From: Alphaproteobacteria bacterium
Lineage (GTDB): Bacteria; Pseudomonadota; Alphaproteobacteria; Micropepsales; Micropepsaceae
Direction: 5' to 3'
Assembly (NCBI GenBank): GCA_021325375.1
Contig: JAJPHG010000002.1
Coordinates: 115,855-179,854 of the forward strand
DNA: 64,000 bases
Each line of letters begins with the position of its first letter. Position 1 is the stretch's first letter. Below, piece after piece: positions 35,277 to 45,259 of this stretch. Under the pieces are notes generated by a model, which was not told the DNA's origin, ran no database searches, and saw only the letters and a list, made by a program, of their open reading frames with translations. The position numbers were made by a program, and so were the translations under genes.

Positions 35277-38200
35277 CGCGGATCGTCGAATGGGCCGTGG
35301 GCAACACGCGCGTGGTGATCGCGACCATCCTGGTCGTGATCGTCGCGGGCCTGCTCGCGTTCCTCAACATCCCCAAGGAATCCAACCCGGACATCCCGAT
35401 CCCGGTGATCCTGGTGCAGGCGTCCTATCCCGGCATCAGCCCGGAGGACAGCGAGCGCCTTCTGGTCAAGCCGCTCGAGACCAACCTGCGTTCCGTCGAG
35501 GGCCTGAAGACGATCACCGCGCGCGCCTATAGCGGCTTTGCGATCGTCATCCTGGAGTTCGACGTCAATTTCAACAAGCAAAAGGCGCTCGAGGACGTGC
35601 GCGCGCAGGTCGACGAGGCGCGCGGATTGCTGCCGGCCGAGACCGACCCGCCGACGGTGCAGGAGTTCAACACCAGCCTCGATCCGGTGATCGCCGTGTC
35701 GCTCTCGGGCCAGGTGCCCGAGCGCACGCTGCTCCACCTCGCCCGCGACCTGAAGGACGAGATCAAGCTCGTCCCCACGGTGCTCGACGTCGACATCGGC
35801 GGCGACCGCAAGGAGATGCTCGAGATCGTCATCGATCCGGCCAAGCTCGAGAGCTTCGGCATCTCCCAGCAGGAGATGTTCAACGCCGTCTCCAACAACA
35901 ACCGGCTGATCGCGGCCGGCCTGATCGACACCGGTCACGGCAGCTTCGCGGTCAAGGTGCCGGGCGTCATCGAGACCGCGGGCGACCTGCTCAGCCTGCC
36001 GATCCGCTCGACGCCCAACGCCACGATCACGCTCTCCGACGTGGCGCAGGTGCACCGCACCTTCTACGACCCCACGACCTATTCGCGCATCAACGGCCAG
36101 CCGTCGCTCAGGCTCGACGTCACCAAGCGCATCGGCGCCAACATCATCGCCAACAACATCGCGGTCAGGAACATCGTCGACAAAGCCGCCAAGAACTGGC
36201 CCGCCGGCGTGCACGTCACCTATCTGTTCGACGATTCGACCGACATCCGCGACCAGCTCGGCTCGCTTTCCGATTCCATCATCCTGGCGATCCTGCTGGT
36301 GATGATCATCGTCGTGGCGGCGCTGGGCCTGCGCTCGGGCCTGCTCGTCGGCGTCGCGATCCCGACCTCGTTCCTGATGGCGTTCATGATCCTGAACGGG
36401 CTCGGGCTGACGCTGAACTTCATGATCATGTTCGCGATGCTGCTCGCGGTCGGCATCCTGGTCGACGGCGCGATCATCGTCGTCGAATATGCCGACCGCA
36501 AGATGACCGAGGGCCACAAGCCCAAGGAGGCCTTCGCCCAGGCCGCTTTGCGCATGTTCTGGCCGGTGGTCAGCGCCACCGCGACCATGATCGGCGCTTT
36601 CCTGCCGATGCTGCTGTGGCCCGGCGTCGCGGGCAAGTTCATGAGCTACTTCCCGATCACGCTGATCATCATCCTGTCGGCGTCGATGGTGGTGGCGCTG
36701 ATCTTCCTGCCCGTGCTCGGCGGCATGTTCGGCAAGACGCCGCCGCATGACGAGCAGCACGAGAAGGCGATCGAGGCGTCGGAGACCGGCGACTGGCGCG
36801 AGATCCCCGGCATCACCGGCTGGTATGCGCATCTGGCCGAGTGGCTGACCCAGCGCCCCGGCACCGTGATCCTGAGCGCGGGCGGCGTCGTGGCCCTGGT
36901 GATCACGCTGTTCTATTTCTTCAACCACGGCACCGAATTCTTCGTCGACCAGGACCCGGGCTACACCTCGGTCTACATCTCGGCGCGCGGCAATCTGTCG
37001 GCGGCCGAGAAGCGCGACATCGTCATGGGCATCTCCAACATCGTGCAGACCGTGCCCGGCATCCGCACGGTCTCGGCGACGTCGGGCGGCCAGTCGAACT
37101 CGCTCAACAGCTCGGGCGGCGTGCCGGTGGACAATATCGGCCGCATCGGCGTCGAGCTGCTCGACTATCGCGAGCGCCGTCCCGCCAAGCTGATCGAGGA
37201 AGAGATCCGCGCCAAGACCGCGAACATCCCCGGCGTCCACATCGAGGTGCGCGAGCCGCAGAACGGCCCGCCCACCGGCAAGGACGTGATGATCGACGTG
37301 AACTCGGACGACTACGCCGCGCTGGCGCAGGTCACCGCCGCGCTCCGCGCCCATCTCGACAAGATGGACGAGCTGCGCGACGTCGAGGACACGCGCCCGC
37401 TGCCCGGCATCGAATGGGACCTCGACATCAACCGCACGATGGCGAGCCGCTTCGGCGCCAACGCGCAGTCGATCGGCACCGCGGTCCAGCTCGTCACCAA
37501 CGGCATCCTGGTCGGCAAATACCGCCCGGACGACAGCCAGGACGAGGTCGACATCCGCGTGCGCTATCCGGCCGAGTTCCGCGGCATCCAGGCGCTCGAC
37601 AATCTGCGCGTGCCGACCGCAGACGGCAGCATGGTGCCGACCAGCAACTTCGTCACCCGCAAGCCCGCGCAGCAGGTCAACTCGATCGAGCGCGTCGACG
37701 GCCGCCGCGTCTATCACGTGCGCGCGAACATCAAGGCGGTGTGCTCGGCCACGGTGAAGACGAACTGCCTGAAATCCAAGGCCCAGCCGAGCGAGGAAGT
37801 GGCCAAGATCCAGAAATGGCTCGCCACCCAGAGCTTCCCCAAGGACGTGCGCGTCTCGTTCAAGGGCGGGCAGGAGCAGCAGGACGAATCCGGCGCCTTC
37901 CTGATCGAGGCCGCGTTCCTGGCGCTGTTCCTGATCGCGATGGTGCTGCTCGCGCTGTTCAACAGCTTCTACCACGCCACGCTGATCCTGGTGGCGGTGG
38001 TGCTCGCAATGATCGGCGCGCTCTTGGGCATGGTCGTGATGGGCCAGGCGTTCTCGATCATCATGACGGGAACCGGGCTGCTGGCGCTCGCCGGCATCGT
38101 GGTGAACCACAACATCGTGCTCATCGACACGTTCCACCGGCTTCGCGACGCCGGCATGGATCCGATCGAGGCGGTGATCCGCTCGAGCGCCCAGCGTCTG

Positions 38201-38521
38201 CGTCCGGTGTTCCTGACCACGATCACCGCGATCGGCGGCTTGCTGCCGATGATGTTCGCCGTCGAGACGAATTTCTGGACGCGCGAGGTCACGATCGGCG
38301 GCCCCAACGGGATGATGTGGGTTCAGCTCTCCACCGCGATCGTGTTCGGGCTCGCCTTCTCGAAGATGATCACGCTGGGGCTGGTGCCATCGATGCTGGC
38401 GCTGCCCTATCGCTGGCGCGAGCGCCGCGCGGCCCGGCGCGGCGGCGGCGCGGGGCCGACACCTCCGCCTGCGAATACCTACGTCGACGATTGGCGCCGC
38501 GAGAAGGAAGCGGCGGAGTAG
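35273..38521 (+). CDS. RND family efflux pump subunit
   Basis: 1082 residues, proton-driven inner-membrane exporter with the usual 12 membrane spans and two periplasmic loops. Opening: NIPKESNPDIPIPVILVQASYPGISPED. The TM4 segment reads GILVDGAIIVVEYADR, so only one of the two aspartates found in AcrB (VDDAI) is kept. Substrate not predictable; the pump resembles the acriflavin-resistance group rather than heavy-metal pumps. Co-transcribed with padR and the adaptor. Confidence 0.94.
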   Translation: MTRIVEWAVGNTRVVIATILVVIVAGLLAFLNIPKESNPDIPIPVILVQASYPGISPEDSERLLVKPLETNLRSVEGLKTITARAYSGFAIVILEFDVNFNKQKALEDVRAQVDEARGLLPAETDPPTVQEFNTSLDPVIAVSLSGQVPERTLLHLARDLKDEIKLVPTVLDVDIGGDRKEMLEIVIDPAKLESFGISQQEMFNAVSNNNRLIAAGLIDTGHGSFAVKVPGVIETAGDLLSLPIRSTPNATITLSDVAQVHRTFYDPTTYSRINGQPSLRLDVTKRIGANIIANNIAVRNIVDKAAKNWPAGVHVTYLFDDSTDIRDQLGSLSDSIILAILLVMIIVVAALGLRSGLLVGVAIPTSFLMAFMILNGLGLTLNFMIMFAMLLAVGILVDGAIIVVEYADRKMTEGHKPKEAFAQAALRMFWPVVSATATMIGAFLPMLLWPGVAGKFMSYFPITLIIILSASMVVALIFLPVLGGMFGKTPPHDEQHEKAIEASETGDWREIPGITGWYAHLAEWLTQRPGTVILSAGGVVALVITLFYFFNHGTEFFVDQDPGYTSVYISARGNLSAAEKRDIVMGISNIVQTVPGIRTVSATSGGQSNSLNSSGGVPVDNIGRIGVELLDYRERRPAKLIEEEIRAKTANIPGVHIEVREPQNGPPTGKDVMIDVNSDDYAALAQVTAALRAHLDKMDELRDVEDTRPLPGIEWDLDINRTMASRFGANAQSIGTAVQLVTNGILVGKYRPDDSQDEVDIRVRYPAEFRGIQALDNLRVPTADGSMVPTSNFVTRKPAQQVNSIERVDGRRVYHVRANIKAVCSATVKTNCLKSKAQPSEEVAKIQKWLATQSFPKDVRVSFKGGQEQQDESGAFLIEAAFLALFLIAMVLLALFNSFYHATLILVAVVLAMIGALLGMVVMGQAFSIIMTGTGLLALAGIVVNHNIVLIDTFHRLRDAGMDPIEAVIRSSAQRLRPVFLTTITAIGGLLPMMFAVETNFWTREVTIGGPNGMMWVQLSTAIVFGLAFSKMITLGLVPSMLALPYRWRERRAARRGGGAGPTPPPANTYVDDWRREKEAAE

Positions 38522-38534
38522 TAGCCAAGCGGCA

Positions 38535-38640
38535 CGTCGCCCTTCGAGGCCCGCTTCGCGGGCACCTCAGGGTGACGTGCCTATTTTGACAACAAACGCG
38601 TCATCCTGAGGTGCGAGCGTAGCGAGCCTCGAAGGATGAC
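38535..38640. repeat. Intergenic palindromic repeat, family A copy 1
   Basis: Inverted arms of about 35 bases: CCCTTCGAGGC...CACCTCAGGGTGAC and GTCATCCTGAGGTG...GCCTCGAAGGATGAC, with internal hairpins (CCCGCTTCGCGGG). Highly similar to 43457-43566. It lies after the RND gene, between convergent genes. Confidence 0.8.
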
Positions 38641-38654
38641 CCCTCCGGCTTAGC

Positions 38655-40523
38655 TCAATCCACCGCCACCCGCGCCACGCCCGGTGCCACGTCCGGGTCG
38701 TTCTCGACTTCCTTGAGCTTCTCGCGCGCGGCGGCGGCTTCCTTCTGCTTGTTCCACATCGAGGCGTAGTGGCCGCCCGCGGCGACGAGCTCGTTGTGGC
38801 GGCCGCGCTCGATGATCTCGCCGTGATCGAGCACCAAGATCTCGTCGGCGTCGACGACGGTCGACAGGCGGTGCGCGATGACGAGCGTGGTGCGGTCGCG
38901 GCTGACCTCGTTCAGCGCGCTCTGGATCTCGCGCTCGGTGCCGGTGTCGAGCGCCGAGGTCGCCTCGTCGAGGAGGAGGATCGGCGGGTTCTTCAGGATC
39001 GTGCGCGCGATGGCGACGCGCTGCTTCTCTCCGCCGGAGAGCTTCAACCCGCGCTCGCCCACCATCGATTCATAGCCGAGCGGCAGCTCGCCGATGAACT
39101 TGTCGATCTGGGCGTGGCGCGCGGCCTCCTTGATCTCGGCCTCGTTGGCGCCGATGCGGCCATAGGCGATGTTGTAGCGCACCGTGTCGTTGAACAGCAC
39201 GGTGTCCTGCGGGACGATGCCGATGGCGGCGCGCAGGGATGCCTGCGTCACGTCGCGGATGTCCTGGCCGTCGATCGTCACGCTGCCCGATCTGATCTCG
39301 TAGAAGCGGTAGAGGATGCGGCTGATCGTGGACTTGCCCGCGCCCGACGGCCCCACCACCGCGACCGTGCCGCCGGCGGGAACCGTAAAGCTGATGCCTT
39401 TCAGGACCGTGCGCGCGGGCTCGTAGGCGAAGACGACGTTGTCGAAGCGGATCTCGCCGCGGCCCACCTTGATCGGCGGCGCGCCGGGCTTGTCCTTCAC
39501 CTCCTGCGGCTGATTCAGCAGGCGGAACATCGCATCCATGTCGACCAGCGACTGGGTGATCTCGCGGTAGACCGTGCCGAGCAGGTTGAGCGGGATGTAG
39601 AGCTGCACCAGGATCGCGTTCGCCGCGACCAGCGCGCCCACCGTGTAGCGGCCTTCCTTGACGCCATAGGCCGCGAGCACCATCACCGCGCCGAGTCCGA
39701 CGGCCATGATGATCGCCTGGCCGGTATTGAGCACCGAGAGCGAGATCTGCGCCTGGATCGAGGCGCGCGAATACTTCGCCATCGACACGTCGAAACGGCG
39801 CGTCTCGTGCTCCTCGTTGTTGAAGTATTTGACGGTTTCGTAGTTGAGCAGGCTGTCGACCGCCTTGGTGTTGGCGTCCTGGTCGCTCTGGTTCATATCG
39901 CGGCGGAACTGGATGCGCCAATTGGTGATCGCGAAGGTGAACCAGACATAGGCGCCGACCATCGCCACCGCGACCGCCGACGCCGCCAGGTTCAGCTTGA
40001 CGAACAGGATGACGGCATAGAAGACGAGCAGCAGGATCGTCGGGAAGATGCTGAACAGCGTGAACGACAAGAGCGTGTCGATGCCCTTGATGCCGCGCTC
40101 GATGATGCGCGACAGCCCGCCGGTCTTGCGTTCCAGGTGGAAGCGCAGCGACAGCCTGTGGACATGCGCGAAGGTCTGCACCGAGACCTCGCGCATCGCG
40201 TGGTACTGCACCTTGGCGAAGATGCCGTCGCGCAACTGCGCGAAGAGCTGCATGAGGATGCGCGAGGCGGTGTAGGCGCCGATCCAGGCGAGCGCCAGGC
40301 CGAGCGCGATCCCGGCCGGGCTCTTCGCCAGCACGTCGACGGCCCAGCCGTAGAACAGCGGCGAGACGCTGGTGGCCGCCGTCGCCAGCAGCAGGAAGAA
40401 CAGCGCCGCGAAGACGCGCAGGCGCAGCTCCGGGTTTCCCTTGGGCCACAGATAGGGAAGCAGCATCCACAGCGGCCTGAACGACGGCGCGCCATCACCC
40501 TCCTCGACCGCCGCTCGCGCCAT
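38655..40523 (-). CDS. ABC exporter, ATM1/HMT1 type
   Basis: 622 residues, half-transporter with six membrane spans (about 40-340) and an ATPase domain. Motifs are Walker A VGPSGAGKST (near 420), signature LSGGEKQR, Walker B ILLLDEATSALD and H-loop VIAHRLSTV. The stretch RIIERGIKGIDTLLSF and NYETVKYFNNEEHE are characteristic of ATM1-type proteins, which export glutathione-based sulfur or metal conjugates. ATG 40523 is one base past the stop of a 30-codon upstream gene. Confidence 0.92.
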   Translation of the reverse strand: MARAAVEEGDGAPSFRPLWMLLPYLWPKGNPELRLRVFAALFFLLLATAATSVSPLFYGWAVDVLAKSPAGIALGLALAWIGAYTASRILMQLFAQLRDGIFAKVQYHAMREVSVQTFAHVHRLSLRFHLERKTGGLSRIIERGIKGIDTLLSFTLFSIFPTILLLVFYAVILFVKLNLAASAVAVAMVGAYVWFTFAITNWRIQFRRDMNQSDQDANTKAVDSLLNYETVKYFNNEEHETRRFDVSMAKYSRASIQAQISLSVLNTGQAIIMAVGLGAVMVLAAYGVKEGRYTVGALVAANAILVQLYIPLNLLGTVYREITQSLVDMDAMFRLLNQPQEVKDKPGAPPIKVGRGEIRFDNVVFAYEPARTVLKGISFTVPAGGTVAVVGPSGAGKSTISRILYRFYEIRSGSVTIDGQDIRDVTQASLRAAIGIVPQDTVLFNDTVRYNIAYGRIGANEAEIKEAARHAQIDKFIGELPLGYESMVGERGLKLSGGEKQRVAIARTILKNPPILLLDEATSALDTGTEREIQSALNEVSRDRTTLVIAHRLSTVVDADEILVLDHGEIIERGRHNELVAAGGHYASMWNKQKEAAAAREKLKEVENDPDVAPGVARVAVD

Positions 40524-40524
40524 C

Positions 40525-40617
40525 TCAGTGCCCCAGACTTCCGCCGTTGAACACGACATATCCCGCGACGGTCGCGGCGATGGCAATAGCGGCGAAGATG
40601 AGGAACCAACGCAACAC
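40525..40617 (-). CDS. 30-residue single-span membrane peptide
   Basis: Tiny gene directly upstream of the ABC exporter. GTG start at 40617 with AGAGG five bases before. The sequence opens MLRWFLIFAAIAIAATVAGY and ends VVFNGGSLGH: one membrane helix and a short polar tail. The stop is one base from the exporter ATG, so translation should be coupled. It may be a small regulator or accessory subunit of the transporter, or a leader peptide. No family recognised. Confidence 0.6.
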   Translation of the reverse strand: MLRWFLIFAAIAIAATVAGYVVFNGGSLGH

Positions 40618-40709
40618 GAAAACCTCTTTCGGTATAGCCTAGGCCGGGTGGCCTTGAAGGGCGAACCTGTTTAGGAACAAGGTGACAGAACCGCAACCCC
40701 GCAGCCATC

Positions 40710-41279
40710 ATGGATAAGAAGCCCGTCATCTGCGTCTTCTGCGGCTCCTCGCCCGGCGCCGATCCCGCCTATGCGCAGGGCGCAAGGCGGTTCGGCGAGC
40801 TTCTCGCCGCGCGCGGCTTCGACCTGCTGTTCGGCGGCGGCTATGTCGGGCTGATGGGCGAGGTCGCGCATGCCGCGCGGCAAGGGGGCGCGCATGTGAC
40901 GGGGATTCTGCCCGACTTCCTGCGCCATCTCGAGCCGCCCTCGCGCGATGCCCAGACCATCCTGGTCACTCCCGACCTTTTCGAGCGCAAGAAGCTGATG
41001 ATGTCCCTGTCCGACGGATTCGCGGTGCTGCCCGGCGGGCTCGGCACGCTGGACGAATTCTTCGAGGTGATCACCGCCGTTCAACTCAAGGTGTTCGACA
41101 AGCCCCTGGCGGTGCTCGACACGCACGGGTTCTACGCGCCGCTCGACGCGCTCATCGCGGGCGTCGTGGAGCATGGCTTCGCGCAGGCGCGGGTCAAGAC
41201 GTCCTACCGCCGCGCCGCCACGCCGGAAGCGGCGATGGATTTCCTCTCAGAGCGCCTGCTGGGCGCGCCGCGCGCGTAG
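40710..41279 (+). CDS. LOG family protein (nucleotide 5'-monophosphate phosphoribohydrolase)
   Basis: 189 residues, Rossmann-like. Opening VICVFCGSSPGADPAYAQGA, then the PGGxGTxxE motif as LPGGLGTLDEFFE. The family cleaves N6-substituted AMP to a free base and ribose 5-phosphate; in bacteria it is often a general nucleotidase. Its 3' end overlaps the convergent rarD by 33 bases. Confidence 0.93.
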   Translation: MDKKPVICVFCGSSPGADPAYAQGARRFGELLAARGFDLLFGGGYVGLMGEVAHAARQGGAHVTGILPDFLRHLEPPSRDAQTILVTPDLFERKKLMMSLSDGFAVLPGGLGTLDEFFEVITAVQLKVFDKPLAVLDTHGFYAPLDALIAGVVEHGFAQARVKTSYRRAATPEAAMDFLSERLLGAPRA

Positions 41280-42167
41280 GCGCGCGAGCTGGCCGTCGAG
41301 CGCGACCAGGATCAGCGCCCCCCATACGAAGGCGAAGGTGATCCCGTCGGTGCGCGTGAAACGCTCGCCCAGCAATCCCGTCGCCACCAAGAGCGTGATC
41401 GACGGCGAGAGGTACTGAAGGAAACCCAGCGTCGTCATGCGGATGCGGCGCGCGCCGGCCGCGAACAGCGAAAGCGGCACCAGCGTCACGGGTCCGCCGC
41501 CGATCAGGAGCAGATCGCGGGCGGGATGCGCGAACGTGAACGTCCCGGTGCCGTTGACCGCCAGAAAGCCGAGCACCGCGGCGGCGGGCAGGAACAGCAG
41601 CAGCGTCTCCACCGTCAGCCCGTCGAGCGAATCCACATGGGTGCGCTTGCGCACATAGCCGTAGAAGCCGAAGGAGAGTGCCAGCGCGGGCGCGACCCAG
41701 GGCACGTGACCGAGCTCGAACGCCTGCACGGCGACGGCCACGCCCGCCAGCCCCATCGCCGCCGCCCTGAGCCGCGACACGCGCTCGCCGAGCAGCATGA
41801 CGCCCAGCGCCATGGAGACGAGCGGCGTGAGGTAGTAGCCGAGGCTCGACTCGACGAGCTGATGTGTGGCGACGCACCAGATGAAGACCGTCCAGTTCGC
41901 GGCGATCAGCAGGCTCGACGTCGTGAGCGCGATGAGCGTCGCGCGGTCGCGGAAGATGCGCGCGATCTGGGCGAACCGTCCGCGCGCGGCGGTGAAAAGC
42001 ACCGCGAACACCGCACCCCACAGGATGCGGTGCAGCGTGATCTCCATCGGCGGCACGCCGGCGAGCTGCGCCCAGTAGAGCGGCACGAAACCCCATAAAA
42101 CATAGGTCCCGCCGGCATAGAGCATGCCGAGCGGCTCGTCGGCCGCGTGCAGTCCGTCCTTGGTCAT
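41247..42167 (-). CDS. rarD: RarD/EamA-family permease
   Basis: 306 residues, ten membrane spans in two EamA halves. GGTYVLWGFVPLYWAQL at the N-terminus and LLIAANWTVFIWCVATHQLVESSLGYYLTPL are typical of RarD. Drug or metabolite exporter of unknown substrate. Confidence 0.92.
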   Translation of the reverse strand: MTKDGLHAADEPLGMLYAGGTYVLWGFVPLYWAQLAGVPPMEITLHRILWGAVFAVLFTAARGRFAQIARIFRDRATLIALTTSSLLIAANWTVFIWCVATHQLVESSLGYYLTPLVSMALGVMLLGERVSRLRAAAMGLAGVAVAVQAFELGHVPWVAPALALSFGFYGYVRKRTHVDSLDGLTVETLLLFLPAAAVLGFLAVNGTGTFTFAHPARDLLLIGGGPVTLVPLSLFAAGARRIRMTTLGFLQYLSPSITLLVATGLLGERFTRTDGITFAFVWGALILVALDGQLARLRARRAQQAL

Positions 42168-42257
42168 ATCTGCACTCGCACCGCTCTGCGCCTACCCATC
42201 ATACGTCGATATAACGAAGCTTCGACGCAGGCGCGAGACGCCGCCCGCGCATGGCCG

Positions 42258-43388
42258 TCACGCGCGGGCGCGCAGCTGCGTCAACCAATTGTAGGGTTCG
42301 AAATCGAGCGCGGAGATTCCGTCCCACGTCACGCAGATCTGGAAATCGCAGGCGCTGAGCAGCTTCATCGGCTGCAATCCGGGAAGCGCGGAGACGGGCC
42401 GCGCACCGAGAACGCCGCCGGCCTTGCACTGCTCCGGGGTGAAGAAATCGGACCAGTCCTGGAAGTGGACGATCTCGCCGGCGAAAAGCTCGGGCTCGAA
42501 CAGGAACGTCAGCACGCCGCCATCGACCGCGACCGGCTCGACCGCGCGCAGGTCGCGCCGCGCGCGCTGGTTGATGAGCATGGCCTCCTGGCCCGCGAGG
42601 CGGGCGAGCTCGCACTCGATCCCCGCGCGCAGCGCGGCGTTGCCGCCCAGGTAACGCTTGATCCAGAACTTGTCGCCTTGCCGCGAGCGCGCCAGCGAGA
42701 ACTCCACCGAGTTGACGACGACGGTGTCGCCCACCTGGGCCACGGGAATGAGCTTCTTGTGGAGCGTGCCCGGCACGCGCTTGAAGGTCTCGACCGTCTC
42801 GAGCCCCTCCAGCGGATAGGGATCGCGGTAGAGCTTCCACAGCGTGCGCTGGCCCTTGCCCTGCGTGGGATAGCGCAGGAGCTTGAAACGCCACTTCGCG
42901 GAAGAGAAGAGGAAGCTCCACATCTCCGCGTCGCTCTTCCAGTTCCTGGTGTAGGCCCTGCGCCAGTACCAGTCGCCGTTCTCCGTGAACGAGCCCATGT
43001 CGATGATGACGAAGGGATAGCGCGCGATCAGCGTGTCGATGATCTCTTTCGCGCGCTCCTTCGAGAAGCCGACGAGATGATGCAGGAGGTTGAGGATCAA
43101 GACGCCATCGGCGTCGGGAAGCGCCCCCAGGTCGAACGTCTTCATGTCGGCGGCCTGGAACACGATCTCGGGTCGGCGGTGCGCGATGATGTCCTCGAGA
43201 TCGAAGCCGAACGACTTCGCGATCGCGCCGCGCTCCAGAAGCCCGTTCGACACCGAGCCGTCGTTGCAGCCCAGATCGAGCACCGTGGCGCCCTTGGGCA
43301 TCACCTCGGCGATCGCATCCAGGCGCGCATCGAGCACCTCGCCGGCCGCCGGCATGGTGTAGTAGTCGCGCTGAGCCTTGGTCGCCAT
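42258..43388 (-). CDS. SAM-dependent methyltransferase-like protein
   Basis: 376 residues. The N-terminal half holds motif I VLDLGCNDGSVSNGLLERG (near 38), an acidic second strand and DGVLILNLLHHLVG. The C-terminal 190 residues (YPLEGLETVETFKRVPGTLHKK, EFSLARSRQGDKFWIKRYLGG onward) do not match a domain I know and may bind the acceptor. Start ATG 43388; a GTG ten codons upstream is possible and neither has a clear ribosome site. Function unknown. Confidence 0.75.
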   Translation of the reverse strand: MATKAQRDYYTMPAAGEVLDARLDAIAEVMPKGATVLDLGCNDGSVSNGLLERGAIAKSFGFDLEDIIAHRRPEIVFQAADMKTFDLGALPDADGVLILNLLHHLVGFSKERAKEIIDTLIARYPFVIIDMGSFTENGDWYWRRAYTRNWKSDAEMWSFLFSSAKWRFKLLRYPTQGKGQRTLWKLYRDPYPLEGLETVETFKRVPGTLHKKLIPVAQVGDTVVVNSVEFSLARSRQGDKFWIKRYLGGNAALRAGIECELARLAGQEAMLINQRARRDLRAVEPVAVDGGVLTFLFEPELFAGEIVHFQDWSDFFTPEQCKAGGVLGARPVSALPGLQPMKLLSACDFQICVTWDGISALDFEPYNWLTQLRARA

Positions 43389-43456
43389 GGAAGAACGAAG
43401 CTTTTGTGAAGGTGTCACAAAACTTACATTCCAGAGGCATGCCGGAGCAAGCGGCC

Positions 43457-43566
43457 CGTCGCCCTTCGAGGCTCGGCCTTCGGCCTCGCACCTCAGGGTG
43501 ACGTGCCTACTGTAAGCAGTAGCGTCATCCTGAGGTGCGAGCGCAGCGAGCCTCGAAGGATGGCGC
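43457..43566. repeat. Intergenic palindromic repeat, family A copy 2
   Basis: Same plan as 38535-38640: CCCTTCGAGGC, an inner hairpin CTCGGCCTTCGGCCTCG, CACCTCAGGGTGACGTGCCT, and the mirrored half CGTCATCCTGAGGTGCGAGC to CCTCGAAGGATG. The middle spacer differs (TACTGTAAGCAGTA here). It ends ten bases from the cysS stop. Confidence 0.8.
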
Positions 43567-43575
43567 GTTTCGACC

Positions 43576-44922
43576 CTACCGCTTCACCTCCCACGTCGTG
43601 CCGTCGGGCCCATCCTTCAGCACGATGCCCTTGGCCAGCAGCTCGTCGCGGAGGCGGTCGGACTCCTTGAAGTCGCGCGCCTTGCGGGCGGCGTTGCGCG
43701 CGGCGATGGCGTCGGCGATCCACGCCGTGTCTAGCGCGACCTTCTGCGCGATGCGGAGCTGGACGTTGGAGAAGCCGAGCAGGCCGAGCCCGCCGGCAAG
43801 CTCGCGCGCATCCGCCTTGTGCAGCTCGGCGATGGCCTGCGGCGTGTTCAGGTCGTCGCAGAGCGCCGCGAGAAACGCGTCGCCGATCCGGGGATCGGCG
43901 ATCGGCTCGGCAGCCGCGTACCATTTCTCGAGCGTCTTCCAGCTCTCGTTCATGCCCGCGACGGTCCAGTCCATCGGCTGGCGGTAATGCGTGCGCAGCA
44001 TGTTGAAGCGCAGCACCTCGCCCGGCCAGTCTTTGAGCAATTCGTTGATGGTGACGAAATTGCCCAGGCTCTTGGACATCTTCTCGCCTTCGACGTTCAG
44101 GAAGCCGTTATGCATCCAGATGCGCGCCAGCGCATAGCCGTGATGGGCGCCCTCGCTCTGCGCGATCTCGTTCTCGTGATGCGGGAAGACGAGATCGATG
44201 CCGCCGCCATGGATGTCGAAGGTCTCGCCGAGCAGCGCCGCCGCCATCGCCGAGCACTCGATGTGCCAGCCGGGACGGCCGCGGCCCCAGGGCGAATCCC
44301 AGCCGGGCGTCTTGTCGTCGGACGGCTTCCACAGCACGAAATCCATCGCATTGCGCTTGTAGGGAGCCACGTCGACGCGCGCGCCCGCGAGCATCTCGTC
44401 CAGCGAGCGCCGCGCGAGCTTGCCGTAGTCGGCCTTCCTGGCGACCTCGAACAGCACATGGCCGTCCGCGGCATAGGCGAAGCCGTCGGCCACGAGCGTG
44501 GCGATCATCGCCACCATCTCGCGCACATAGTCCGTCGCGCGCGGCGTGTGCGTGGGCGGCAGGCAGCCGAGCGCGGTGACGTCCTCGAGATATTGCCTGG
44601 CCGTGGCTTGCGTGATCTCCACGCGCGCGGCCTCGACGTCGATATTGCGCGCGGCCGCGATCTCGGCGGCGCGCGCGTTGATCTTGTCGTCGATGTCGGT
44701 GATGTTGCGCACATAGACGACATGCGCCGGCCCATACAGATGGCGCAGCAGCCGGAACAGCACGTCGAACACGATCACCGGCCGCGCATTGCCGATATGG
44801 GCGAAGTCGTAGACCGTCGGGCCGCAGACATACATGCGCACGCGCGCGCGGTCGAAGCCCGGCTGCGCCTCGAGCGCATCCTTGGCCTTGGTCAGCGTGT
44901 TGAAGAAGCGCGGGCCGCTCAT
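43576..44922 (-). CDS. cysS: Cysteine--tRNA ligase
   Basis: 448 residues, class I synthetase charging tRNA-Cys. Zinc and active-site motifs: [18 protein letters not shown] (HIGN), [24 protein letters not shown], and the signature MSKSLGN. The C-terminal anticodon-binding helix bundle is present. Family A repeat sits behind its stop. Confidence 0.97.
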   Translation of the reverse strand: MSGPRFFNTLTKAKDALEAQPGFDRARVRMYVCGPTVYDFAHIGNARPVIVFDVLFRLLRHLYGPAHVVYVRNITDIDDKINARAAEIAAARNIDVEAARVEITQATARQYLEDVTALGCLPPTHTPRATDYVREMVAMIATLVADGFAYAADGHVLFEVARKADYGKLARRSLDEMLAGARVDVAPYKRNAMDFVLWKPSDDKTPGWDSPWGRGRPGWHIECSAMAAALLGETFDIHGGGIDLVFPHHENEIAQSEGAHHGYALARIWMHNGFLNVEGEKMSKSLGNFVTINELLKDWPGEVLRFNMLRTHYRQPMDWTVAGMNESWKTLEKWYAAAEPIADPRIGDAFLAALCDDLNTPQAIAELHKADARELAGGLGLLGFSNVQLRIAQKVALDTAWIADAIAARNAARKARDFKESDRLRDELLAKGIVLKDGPDGTTWEVKR

Positions 44923-45259
44923 GATTTTCCCCGCGTTGCTGCCTTTGTCATCGTTGAACCCGTTCTCGAAGAAAATCCTGCGACGCGGCGACTCTTCCGC
45001 ATCATACTAATGCCTGTTCGGCGTTGTGGGATAAGGTGAAGGAAAGGAGCGGTCGCGGCGTCAGCCGCAACAGATCGCAAGACCGATGTTGTGATGGGTG
45101 TTCACGCCATCTTCTCCTTCAGGACGGCCGTCTTATCATCCGCGCGCGCGCCTCGCAACCGGGCCGCAATGCGCTGGAGTCCCAAGGCGCCGCTCGCCGA
45201 CGCGTTCTGGCGGCCCTTCGTGCGGTTTGATAAGAAAGAGCACCGCGGCGGGAGGGACT
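44923..45259. other. Divergent intergenic region between cysS and the DUF805 gene
   Basis: 337 bases. No frame with a ribosome site or recognisable protein. It should hold the cysS promoter (minus) and that of the DUF805 gene (plus); I could not place either reliably. Confidence 0.4.

Noticed and set aside
35078..38137. 1019-codon minus-strand frame opposite the RND pump
   Set aside because: Asp/His/Arg-rich shadow of the pump; no family features.
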